NCBI GenBank assembly: GCA_031216915.1
Contig: CM062297.1
Span: 367,549,704 to 367,613,703, forward strand
DNA length: 64,000 nucleotides
Direction of reading: 5' to 3'
From: Pictodentalium vernedei
Lineage: Eukaryota; Mollusca; Scaphopoda; Dentaliida; Dentaliidae
The stretch's first letter is position 1. Every line of letters starts with the position of its first letter. This document shows positions 54,961 to 64,000 of this stretch, piece by piece. Made by a program: the position numbers and the translations under genes. The notes under the pieces were generated by a model. The model made no database searches and was not told the DNA's origin. It worked only from the letters and a program-made list of their open reading frames with translations.

Positions 54961-55524
54961 ATTTTATGACTAACACAAGAACAATTAAGTAATGTGGGTA
55001 AGAAGGTTTCGATATGACGTCGAATCCCATCCCCCCACCCGCCCCACTGCCTATGTGTTTAGAGACAATTACCGGGCAAGACGTAGTTTTCTTCCTGCAA
55101 GCCTCATATGAGTTTAAATACATACAGGCATTTGATGACTTCTCGATTGGCGGCTGGGTTATGTTCTGTGGCGACCTTATGGGCGCATCCACTTTTTAGT
55201 TGGTTGGTTTCATGCGGTTGTTCGTCTATATGTCATATATGAGCACATACTTCATCATAAATAAATTGCTAGTCTTTGGGTACCTCAGAGGCTGTCTAGC
55301 CAGTTAACTGGTATTCAGATGATTACATATGGGATTCCAATGCTCACGCACATAATAATGAATTATTAGGCAGACCCATTATTGTTTGTTATGGACCTTA
55401 GAAATTATGAATTATTTCGGGGGTGGTCCGTGTCAAGCCTGTTAATCATACCTACTTCCATTTCTAGATCCAGGTTTCTATTAATGTAAGTACTCAATCA
55501 AATATGCCTTGTTTACACTCTCAT
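54961..55524 (+). other. DIRS-C 3' noncoding part, left of the nested element
   Basis: Colinear with E 38560-39490 (for example 'GGGCAAGACGTAGTTTTCTT'). It stops at CTCATATA where DIRS-D begins and resumes at about 62667. Confidence 0.7.
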
Positions 55525-55770
55525 ATATTTTTATTCTGTACCAATGACCCAGACTTAGCTGGTGCTAACTCTAAAATATTCAGGGCCAAACACAAATTTT
55601 GCCCCCCAATCCCCAAAATTTGCATCCAAATCAAAAAAGCTAATGTCCTATATGGTCCTCCATACTTTTGTTTACTGCGCATGCGCAGTGTCAAGGAAGT
55701 ACCAAAATTGGTGCAAGATCCTCATTCTTTGTTTGGCCCTTCTATAAGTAACATCTCACTGATATCTATG
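55525..55770 (+). repeat. DIRS-D left inverted terminal repeat
   Basis: 'CTGTACCAATGACCCAGACT' + 'TAGCTGGTGCTAAC', 'CCTATATGGTCCTCCATACT'; inverse of 62495-62620 ('AGTATGGAGGACCATATAGG'). Confidence 0.82.
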
Positions 55771-56616
55771 CTTACAATCTCAGTTAAAATGATGCCAGAC
55801 ACAAAACCATGATGGAAATGGTGGATCCAAGGATGAAATAAGAGGATGAGAGGAAGGAACAGTGGATGGATGTGTTCAAGGCTTATAATTTTTATGTAAA
55901 ATTATTTCATGTTCCCTAATTTCGGGGCATGAGCCTGATGTTTTCATTCTTGCTATGAAATCTCCACTGTTTGTTAAGTGTTTCCTCTCTCCCTTTCCTT
56001 GAAACCCCCCTTGCTAGTCTCCCATACGTTTGGTATAATTTTTGAAATTTTTTTATTGAAATTTCTTGGGAGTTTTAGCTTAGTTACAGAATGTTATTCT
56101 GTTATCCCCATGGTTACGTCCTCATCCTTGAGGTGTTTAGGCATTTTGGTCATGTATCTACCATCTGATGTATTGCAGCTTCTTCTGTGGAAGATTCTGT
56201 TTTACATCAGATAGTGTTTTAAATTGGTTACTGATTTCAGACCATGTTTTTCAGTGCCTGGAGTCTTGTTTCTGGTTTTTATTGACTTTTGTTTATGTTG
56301 ACAACGGTTACTTTCTGTTAGTGATTCCTTGTCTTCTGTAAGGTTTATTACATAGTCAGATACATTAATATTATCCGTAAGTGCAACATTAATTTTTAGA
56401 AATGTTTTAAAATTTTTGTCCACCTTAGACTTTTTGGGGATCCATTTGGGCTCATCGTTCCCTTTGGGAACTTGGGCCGATGTCAAAATTTTTTTGAAAA
56501 TTTTCTTTTGAATTATTTATCGAAACTTTGTTATGGATTGTATTATTATTATATATCTTTGTATTTTCATGGTTAGTGCAAGTACTATGGCTGTATAATA
56601 TTTTTTAATTATAAAA
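55771..56616 (+). other. DIRS-D 5' leader
   Basis: Noncoding leader, colinear with the leaders of C and E. It probably contains the element's promoter, but no motif can be named. Confidence 0.55.
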
Positions 56617-58600
56617 GAATATTGTTCAAATTGTAATTCGAGGAAGTCTTCCTCCGATTCTCATGCTCATTGTATTTGCTGTAGTCACTGTACTCGCACT
56701 AATTCTTGTTCAGTTTGTGCCAGTTGGGATAACAAACATTGGAGACGTGTGTCACTGTATATTGTTAGTGGTGAGAGGTCGATGCCGGTCATCTCACCAC
56801 AGGGTCACTCTAGTTTTTCAGTCTCTTTTTCAGAGGAACAAGAACAGGGTGATGTTTCCGTGATGTTTTCCGGAAGTGTGCTGCCGTCGTCCAAAATCAA
56901 TGAAGAGCTAGTGGCAAAAGTGCTCAAGGAAATCATACAAGTGCCTAGATCCTTAGTAGGATTTACGGCTTTGTCGCCAGCTAGCTCGACCGGTGAATCT
57001 ATCACTCGTAATGTGGGTGATGTGACGCTGGGTATGTCCGTTGCAGTCCAGGAGAGGAGAAAGGGTGTTGCGAGCGCTATAATCTCGGATCACGCACACC
57101 CTGCGACGACAGATCAGAGGATGGATCAGAGGAAGCCAGTCAGTCTGGTAGCTAGCTCGTTCAGGTCTACTTGGACTGTGAGAGGCCCCTCTCTCTTACA
57201 ACAACATCTGGGGCCAGATGTTGTTGTGCATAACGTTCGTCAGTCGGAGCATACATCCACTCCTCCTGCTCGGGCCCCTCCGTCACATAGACAGCCGGGG
57301 TCGGCTAGTCTATTGGCTTCCTCTTCCACACGCTAGGACACACGACCGCACCTTGGTTTCGTAACCTCAGATATCCAGCCTACTTCACCGACAAAGGATT
57401 CCATGTCGTCTTGGTCACTCCATCACCCAAGGACACGAGACCTCACCAGTCAGGACGTTCGCATAAAAGGATTATGCAGGATGTACTATCCCAGGAGCTT
57501 CCAGTGGCAAAACAACGTAAGACCGCAGCTCCACAGGCCTCCACAGATAGCGCAACTCATCGCAGCGCCTCAGCAACCTTCAGAAACGGTTTCAGATCAG
57601 GAACTGTCGGAAGAAGCTGGGTCGGTACGTTCCTCTACTGTGTCAGAAAGGGACGACCGAGATTCGCATCTGGTCCAGTCGGATGGTGAAAGGGAAACTG
57701 CGGAGCTGGATTTTTTTCCCTTCTGGAACAGCATAAGGTGGCGGTAGATTTTATCCATCATCACCTTCCAGAGGTTGTTCCATCGGACCAGAGAGCTGCG
57801 ATACCAGATAAGAGAGTGATGGCGTCACTGGATACAGACATTTTTGGTCGGACTAAGAGTGATGTTCCTGAGTATCCGGTCCAGTCTAGCAATGTCTCAC
57901 GGACATTTGAATTGCTGTTTTTAAGTTAGCCTCTAAGACAGGCAGAACCAGTTTCTTATTGCAACATGCTCTACATCTGCCGTTCATTAACAATAGGAAT
58001 AAATTTGAAATGGCAGGAAAGGGCATTCCGAGAGTTCCTCTGCGTTTAGACGACCAGGCCGAAGACTTGGAATTGTCTTTGCCGGCGTCTATGTCAGTTC
58101 TCTCCAGTACATTGGAAATGACAATCTCGTCTAACAGAGCCAGTTTAGACGCTTTATCATAAGCAGATCACATTACCAGAGCATTAGCGCAATGTCTAGA
58201 TGGTAAAGAATTCCAGGATGTTCAAACTTCCTTGAGAGTTCTTTCTAGGGCAATCGCATTTTCCACGTATAACTCTGCCCTTTCAGTGGCAAATTTGGAG
58301 TTAGTCAGACGTGATGCTGCCCTGGCTTCATCCACTAGGGTGGATTCTAAGGTGAAAACTCTCTTCGAGTCGCTCAGGTTTCAGGAGAATTTCTCTTTGA
58401 TGGTAAGCTTTCATTAATCTATGATCAGATTACCAAGAAAACTTCAGATTCTCTGCTCTTTAAGTCTGTTTCTAAGAAACCTGACTCAGCAGAGAAGAGT
58501 AAGTCAGGAGCTTCTGGGGCGAGTACGTCCAAGGGAAGCTCCTATAGAGGATCTAAAAAATCTCTAGCTCTTACTCCAGAGACTGTTAGTGTAGCGACTC
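56617..58600 (+). pseudogene. DIRS-D Gag-like protein with Cys/His cluster
   Basis: One frame is open from about 56608 to 57336. Near its start (56623-56718) are CSNC, then HAHCICCSHC and CSVC, a Cx2C...HxHCxCCxHC...Cx2C cluster that could bind zinc. It continues with long Ser/Pro-rich sequence (SLLASSSTR). Further frames hold SDQELSEEAGSVRSSTVSE (57590-57650), STLEMTISSNRASLDAL (58105-58160) and NSALSVANLELVRRDAALAS (58270-58330). No ATG lies just upstream of the Cys cluster in frame, so the true start is uncertain. The protein would package element RNA. Frameshifts near 57340, 57740, 57930 and 58160. Confidence 0.65.
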
Positions 58601-58614
58601 AGGTAGGGGATGAC

Positions 58615-60180
58615 ATGCTGGCCGAGACAACCGGTCAGATGCCCCAAGGTCGACTGGTCGAGGTGCTGGATGGGGAGGACGTAGTTTCTCCTCCCGCAAG
58701 CCCCGCAGGTCCAGGAGGTGAAGGTCAGAACCTCTATTGTGCACCAGTGGGCAGAAGGCTGTCAAGATTTTTAACCAATTGGTTGTCAATTACGGATGAC
58801 CAATGGGTACAGGAGGCTATTTCGGAAGGTCTAAAACCGTCCTTTAGGGAAAAACCTCCGTTAACATGAAGTCCACGATGGATTCAGCTTCCGTCCAACC
58901 TTCAGAAGAGAGATTCACTTCTATCAGAGGTGCAGTCTCTTCTAGAGAAGAACACAATAGAGGTCGTAGAAAACCAGGAATCTCCTGGTTTTTGCAGTCA
59001 CCTGTTCCTGGTACCAAAACCAGATGGCTCGTTCCATCCAGTTATAGATCTAAGCTGGATAAACAAGCTGATCGTGGCTCTGAAGTTTTATATGGAGACC
59101 ACTCGATCGGTGAGAGCGAGCATTCGAGTAAACGATTATGCTGCGAGCATAGATCTCAAAGATGCATACTTTCACGTCATGGTACATCCGACGTTCAGAA
59201 AGTATCTTCGCTTCGCTGTCCTAGAAGTAATTTATCAGTTCCGAGCAATGTGCTTCGGACTGAATCTAGCACCCTGGGCTTTCACTTGAATAATAAACTC
59301 GGTAATGACTCATTTCCAAGCTCATTCATCTGCGGTAACATCGGCCTACTTGGACGACATTCTTCAGAGATACGGCGACAGATTATCTCTTCAGAACGAT
59401 GTTCAGAGTCTGCTTCAATTGCTCTGATGTCTTGGTTTCATAGTAAACGAAAAGAAGTCTGATCTAGTTCCATCCAAGTCATTCATTCACTTGGGAATGA
59501 GCTTCGAGACGCACAACAATCTGGTTCGTCTTCCGTTACCCAGCGCAAAATTAGTCAGTTGTTATGCTCGCTTTTGTCTGCACTCAGATGTAGTAACAGC
59601 GAGAGAATTTATGCGACTGATAGGTTTGTGCGGAGCCGCCGCAGACCTTATTCTGATGGGGCGCTTATGCACTCTTCCACTCCAGATATTTTTCACTCAG
59701 ACTTGGAGTGTGAAGATTCATTTGCTCAAAACAAACATCATCTTGTCGAACCAAGTAAAACAAGAGATTCAGACTTGGGCAGATATTCAGTGGTTGACTC
59801 AGGGAGTTCCACTGCAATTGCTGGATCCGGTTTTTACGATTATGTCGGATGCAAGTCAAACAGGTTGGGGCGCGACATTGAGCCCAACAGATTCAAGGTG
59901 CCAGGGTCTTTGGGATCCGCAGTTCCTGAGCAAGCACATAAACATCAAAGAGATGATGTCAATTTGGATTGCACTACGTCATTGGATGAACATAATTCAG
60001 AATTCACATGTTCAAATACTGTCCAACAATTCGACAGTAGTAGCGTACATTCGGAACCAGGGAGGCACTCATTCCATTCCATTATTCAACTTAACGAAAA
60101 GAATCCTTCTGTTTGTCCTAGAGCATCATGTTCTTCTGTTGGTCTGTCATATTCCGGGTCTTCTGAACGTTCTAGCGGCC
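58615..60180 (+). pseudogene. DIRS-D reverse transcriptase and RNase H, three TGA stops
   Basis: A single frame from 58615 to about 60180 is broken only by TGA at 58867, 59287 and 59425. RT motifs: KNTIEVVENQ, LFLVPKPDGSFHPVIDLSW, SIDLKDAYFHVMVHPTF, MCFGLNLAPWAFT, AYLDDILQRYGD (YLDD 59347-59358), GFIVNEKKSDLVPSKS, LGMSFETHNNLVRLPL. RNase H: IMSDASQTGWGATL (Asp), INIKEMMSIWIAL (Glu), then ILSNNSTVVAYIRNQGG, where Asn replaces the Asp seen in A-C, and CHIPGLLNVLAASLS, where Ala replaces the usual final Asp. So RNase H would be inactive even if the stops were read through. Confidence 0.85.
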
Positions 60181-60667
60181 TCTCTCTCGGAAAGTTTGCA
60201 TGTTGCCGTCAGAATGGACTCTCAACAAATGAGTATTCAATCAGATCTACTACCAATGGGATCGTCCAATGATAGACTTGTTTGCGACGCATCTCAACAA
60301 TCAGTTGCAGACGTATGTGTCACCATGCCCAGATCCTCGAGCGTTCGTGGTAGACACTCTCTTGATCTCTTGGGACGGAATGATAGGATACGCGTATCCT
60401 CCAGCTCTGTTGATTCAACAGATATTGCTAAAAATCAAGCAATCTCACTGCAAGATTCTGTTGGTGGCATCTCGGTCGCCCCAGAGACCATGGATAAATC
60501 TACTCAGGTGTCTGTTATGGAACATTCCTTGGAAGCTTCCTCCATGGGAGGAACTTCTTTCGCAGGGGAAATCACTCACACTGCATCACAACCTGCAAGG
60601 TCTCAACCTTCACGTGTTTCCGTTGTGCGGTCCTTCTTGCACGGCAAGCAGTTTACAGGACGAGTAG
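60181..60667 (+). pseudogene. DIRS-D post-RNase H domain
   Basis: After a frameshift near 60180 the Pol reading continues in the next frame: SEWTLNK, a TGA, then MIDLFATHLNNQLQTYVSPC and PDPRAFVVDTLLISWDGMIG to IPWKLPPWEELLSQG. 'IDLFAT..NNQ...YVSP.PDP.A...D.L...W' is the conserved DIRS segment after RNase H. The former RT frame remains open through the same DNA and leads into the recombinase, so two frames are open here. Confidence 0.75.
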
Positions 60668-61670
60668 TGGATACAATTTTTAAATGTAGGAGGACCTCCT
60701 CTTTGCTAAATTATGCAGCAAAGTGGAAGGTTTTCTCTCGTTAGTGTAGGGATCATTCAATTGATATCTATGATCCCTCCATTCCAGACAATGCTAATTT
60801 TTTGGTCTACTTGTTTGACAAGATCAAACTGCAGCCAGTAACTATTAAGGGTTATAGGTCTATGCTATTGGATACTTATGCTCATCATGATAGCTTACAA
60901 ATTGGATCTAATGTCTCTTTATCAAAGTTAGTTAAAAACTTTTCGATAAATAGCCCTAGAATAGAAACCTTAGGTTAATTCCTAAGTGGAATTTAGCTTG
61001 GGTTCTTCTGAAGCTCAAAGAAGTGCCTTTTGAACCCCTTGATACGGTAGACTTCAAATACTTATCTTATAAGACAGCTTTTCTCTTAGCCTTCGCTTCC
61101 ACTAGAAGAGTTAGCGAGCTTCATGCTCTATCTGTTGATGATTCTCACTATCGTAGTGTTGGTAATACTATTACTTTAACTACCAATGTGGGATTTTTGA
61201 CTAAGAATCAGGCTCCTAATAAGTACCTGGAGCCGATTATTATTAGGGCTCTTCCGTCCTCAGATGGCCATAGGCCTTTGCTGTGTCCAGTTAGAGCTAT
61301 GTGTATTTACAAACACAGATCTGAGTTTAGCAGATAGGAATGAAAACGTTTCTTTCTGTCTCTACTTCCTAATAGAAGGGACATCACAGTCCATTCTATT
61401 TCTAGGTGGATTCAGTTGACTATTCGTACTGCTTATGAAAGTTTATCTTCTACTCAGCAGTCCGTGCTTAAGATATCAGTGCATGAAGTTAGAGTGCTGT
61501 CTACATCTTGGGCTTATGCTAATAGTATTGCTATTACAGATCTGATGAAGGCTGCATACTGGTCTCAGCCTTCTACGTTCTCTAATTTTTGCCTTAGAAA
61601 TATTGAGTTTATTTCTGGCGACCTTAGATGTTTAGGTCTGTTATCTGTTGCTCAGAATGTCATCCACTAA
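60600..61670 (+). pseudogene. DIRS-D tyrosine recombinase
   Basis: N-terminal SAM-like part in the RT frame: SFLHGKQFTGRVVDTIFKCR, NYAAKWKVFSR, TAG at 60742, then IKLQPVTIKGYRSMLLDT to a TAA near 60976. The catalytic part lies in a second frame: FLLAFASTRRVSELHALSVD (first Arg, 61080-61135), ALPSSDGHRPLLCPVRAM, then a break at 61335. A third piece in the same frame as the second holds SVHEVRVLSTSWAYANSIA (HxxR, about 61481), MKAAYWSQPSTFSNFCLRN (Cys where 'F(T/S)SFYLRD' has the nucleophilic Tyr) and LGLLSVAQNVIH. Inactive because of stops and the Tyr loss. Confidence 0.8.
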
Positions 61671-62267
61671 ACAGTTGCAACTATAGTTATGTAGGCTTTC
61701 TGTTCCAGCAGTGACTCTGTCCTGCAGCCCTCTTCGTTCTGGGGTGATTGACCCAGAGCAAGGGGAAAAGGGGGGGAGGGATGGTGTTCCCTTATATCAC
61801 CGGCTTTATAGTGAAAAGCAAGGGAATACCTCCTCCTGAATCAGTAATTCCGAGTCTGTGCTGGGATGGTTTTAAAGTGTAAAGCTAATGTCTATCTCAT
61901 TTATGTAATATTTTTAAAGTGTAGCTCGGTGTGAAGCATTTGTATATGTCACGTGTCATGCGAGCATTAATATACAATCCTTGGACACTTTTAAATGAGT
62001 ATAAAGAGTCTCATTCTCTGGACTATCTTTATTTATTGGCTTTCCTTTAAGAAATTAATATAATGGGTTATACTGGATGTTAATAGAGATCATTGATATT
62101 ATTGTGCTCAATTACGGATTGGTAATATGTCTTTCTTATTTTGAATAAACAAGAAAGATGTATGTAAATCCTGTTTCTCCTTTTCTCCTTGAGGGGATAA
62201 TTCTGTTTTTGTAATTGAGCCTGTTGGATTTTCCTTTACGTCTTAGGCCCTCCAGCCTTTTTTCAGT
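61671..62267 (+). other. DIRS-D 3' noncoding region
   Basis: No coding seen. Contains a G-run (61770-61779). The sequence differs from the 3' regions of C and E until the ICR, so D may be a distinct sub-lineage. Confidence 0.5.
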
Positions 62268-62666
62268 TCAGCTAAGTCTGGGTCATTGGTACAGTATAAA
62301 AATATGAAAAAAATTATAGTAATTTATATATTTTTTATACTTACCAATGCCCCAGATGGGGATGGCCCTCCCATGAGTTGGGAACTCATACCTCCCCGCC
62401 GCTGATCATATAACATTTACCAGGCACTGGTTGTAAGAATGATGATTTGATGCCAATTTCGGTACTTCCTTGACATTGCGCATGTGCAGTAGGCAATAGT
62501 ATGGAGGACCATATAGGACATTAGATTTTTTGATTTGGATGCAAATTTTGGGGATTGGAGGGGCAAAATTTGTGTTTGTCCCTGAATATTTTCGAGTTAG
62601 CACCAGCTAAGTCTGGGTCATTGGTAAGTATAAAAAATATATAAATTACTATAAATTTTTTCATAT
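62268..62666 (+). repeat. DIRS-D ICR and right terminal repeat
   Basis: 'CTAAGTCTGGGTCATTGGTA' + 'CAGTATAAAAATAT' complements the left end. 'AATTATAGTAATTTATATAT' + 'TTTTTATACTTACCAATG' complements the right end. The right repeat follows from GGGATGGCCCTCCCATGAGT. Confidence 0.85.
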
Positions 62667-63487
62667 TCGCACGTTTATACTGTCATAGATATCGGATAGT
62701 ACACGTCAGGGAGTGTTGTTACTGGAATTTATTGTACGCCTGAATGGGGTCGCCTATGGGTTACCTCGGAAATGTGTTTACTTTCCAGAGATTGTTTATT
62801 GTGGTTCTATTGGACGTGTATGTTATATATTATATCTCCGGTCTTCGACCTGTGTGTGTATGCCGAATCCGGTGTACGTTATATAGTGAGTGTTATTAAT
62901 TACTGGGATCGTCGCTACAGCCTTAGCTTCTGAAGTGGTGTTAAGCACCATTTATTAATAATAATTAATACCTGAGTGACTGTTCGATGAATATTTATAT
63001 TGTTTTTGGTACAGCTTTTACTGAGTCCAGAGCGCACCCCTCTTTCTTTTTGAACATTCCTTCAAAAGAAAAGTGGGCGGGGGGGGATTTTTTTACCTCT
63101 CCTCCAGCTTGATAAGTATATAACTAGGAGGTAAGCGGTTTTGTCTATAATTATATCCTGCATACAGCTGGAGTTTTATTGTATATGGCGTATGTTTGTG
63201 GGGGATATTCTCTCATCTCAAATACGCCATCCTAATTTTTAGGGCTTAGTCCGGGTTAGCCTTAAAAATTGGGAACTTGTTACATCCAGTTAGCATAGTC
63301 TTCATGCTAAGTATACGGAATTACTTGAACTGGGCTCCTTTTGTATATGTCTTCTCTGTTACTCTATAGAGAGACATACATGTAATTCCTAATAATTTTA
63401 TTTTCCTTTCACCTTGGATTACAGGATTGGAACTATGTTGATCTACTAATTCTGAAGTCCTAGGCCCTCCATCTTTTTACGATTCAG
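62667..63487 (+). other. DIRS-C 3' noncoding part, right of the nested element
   Basis: Colinear with E 39500-40325: 'GGAATTTATTGTACGCCTGA', 'TGGCGTATGTTTGTGG', 'AGAGAGACATACATGTAATT'. G-run at 63079-63086. Confidence 0.7.
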
Positions 63488-63866
63488 CTAGTTTGGGCCA
63501 GTGGTTTACAGTGTAAAAATATTATGAATTTAAAGTAATTTGTATATTTTTATACTTAGCAATGGTCCAGACGGAGATGGTCCTCCCATGAGTGGACACT
63601 CATTCCTTCCCGCTGAATTATTATGTAGTACTCTCTTCTACAAAGAATGATGTTTTTGCCAATTCTGGTCAGTTCCTAACATCTGTGCATGCGTGGAGAG
63701 TAAATGTATGGAGGGCCAGATAGGACTTTTAATTTTTGGTTTTGCAAGCAAATTTTGGTGATTGGGGGGGTTCAGAATTTGTGTTTGGGCCTTAATAACT
63801 TTGAATTATGCACCAGCTAGTCTGGGCCATTGGTAAGTATAAAAATATACAAATTACTTTAAATTT
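63488..63866 (+). repeat. DIRS-C ICR and right terminal repeat
   Basis: 'GGTTTACAGTGTAAAAATAT' complements the left end. 'TTTAAAGTAATTTGTATATT' + 'TTTATACTTAGCAATGG' complements the right end at 63831-63865. The right repeat spans the rest, including 'TATGGAGGGCCAGATAGGAC'. Confidence 0.82.
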
Positions 63867-64000
63867 ATAATTTTCAGGATTTGGGTGTTTTGATTGCAGT
63901 TGTTTTGATCACAATTAAAACGTATTTTAACCCTCACGGGCCTAGAGTTTTTTACATATTTAGCTTAACTTGACAAAGTCAAGATAAGCTATTGCCAACA
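63867..64000 (+). other. Right flank; start of another TAGCT-type element
   Basis: After the DIRS-C end, 'TTTAGCTTAACTTGACAAAG' + 'TCAAGATAAGCTATTGCCAA' at 63960-64000 matches the first bases of the 6745 element, so a further copy starts at the window edge. Confidence 0.5.

Larger units (their letters stand above)
55525..62666 (+). mobile_element. DIRS-like retrotransposon D, nested in C
   Basis: Both ends are preserved: left repeat from ATATTTTTATTCTGTACCAA (55525) and right end AATTACTATAAATTTTTTCA (about 62645-62664). Length about 7.1 kb. Order: leader, Gag with Cys/His-rich N-terminus, RT-RNase H in one frame with three TGA stops, post-RH domain, recombinase in two frames, 3' region, ICR, right repeat. 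It is the best preserved DIRS copy here and the youngest of the nested pair by position. Confidence 0.88.
48111..63866 (+). mobile_element. DIRS-like retrotransposon C, interrupted by two insertions
   Basis: Left terminal repeat 48111-48373; ICR 63488-63570; right terminal repeat 63570-63866. C sequence runs 48111-48373, 50214-55524 and 62667-63866; the gaps are the array element at 48374-50213 and DIRS-D at 55525-62666. Colinearity with E (39.48-40.73 kb equals 62.72-63.86 kb) proves the two outer parts belong together. It contains Gag-like, RT and RNase H regions, all frameshifted. No recombinase domain was found. Own length about 6.8 kb. Confidence 0.8.

Noticed and set aside
56663..56863. 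Hydrophobic frame resembling a membrane segment (LIVFAVVTVLALILV)
   Set aside because: It is the alternate frame of the Cys/His-rich Gag N-terminus of DIRS-D.

Overview
This is a repeat-rich animal genome window. Its style points to a marine invertebrate, perhaps a bivalve or other lophotrochozoan. The grounds are short exons about 6-21 kb apart, DIRS-type tyrosine-recombinase retrotransposons, 'TTTTTAGCTCA...' intronic repeats with internal tandem arrays, and tRNA-headed SINEs. The species is inferred, not proven.

One host gene is recognisable on the + strand. Exons at 9534-9656, 15606-15728, 21607-21781 and 42503-42603 join in phase and encode a DysF C-terminal motif followed by tectonin beta-propeller blades, in the order known for TECPR1 (an autophagy/lysosome-repair protein). 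A 69-nt phase-compatible segment at 41637-41705 may be an extra exon. The 5' exons lie upstream and the 3' exons were not found. Nearly everything else is intron filled with mobile DNA.

Mobile DNA by region. 1-3.55 kb: right two thirds of DIRS element A. 4.17-5.71 kb: decayed Tc1-like DNA transposon with terminal inverted repeats. 6-19 kb: MITEs, palindromes, a TIR-bounded array element and a tandem array with a ~659-bp higher-order period. 19.3-21 kb: remnant of another DIRS reverse transcriptase with a 22-bp minisatellite. 22.0-22.4 kb: antisense SINE. 23.89-28.86 kb: DIRS element B, same subfamily as A. 29.8-31.35 kb: Crypton-type tyrosine recombinase gene broken by frameshifts, with an unusual N-terminal part. 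31.77-40.73 kb: DIRS element E, stripped of its enzymes, carrying a ~250-bp tandem array and a 1.75-kb insertion that itself holds a full-length SINE with an 11-bp target duplication. 42.9-45.0 kb: minus-strand remnant of a multi-copy invertebrate protein family of unknown function. 45.6-46.8 kb: cluster of TTAA-flanked MITEs. 48.11-63.87 kb: DIRS element C, interrupted by a 1.84-kb array element and by a nested 7.1-kb DIRS element D.

The five DIRS elements with preserved ends fall into two subfamilies (A/B and C/D/E). Each keeps the diagnostic layout of inverted terminal repeats plus an internal complementary region (ICR) formed from the complements of both outer ends. None seems able to make an intact recombinase: A lacks the HxxR motif, B has lost HxxR's Arg, the Tyr and the N-terminal half, C and E lack the domain, and D has Cys where Tyr is expected. 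The Crypton, DIRS and TECPR1 assignments rest on motifs read by eye; family names are from memory and no database search was run.
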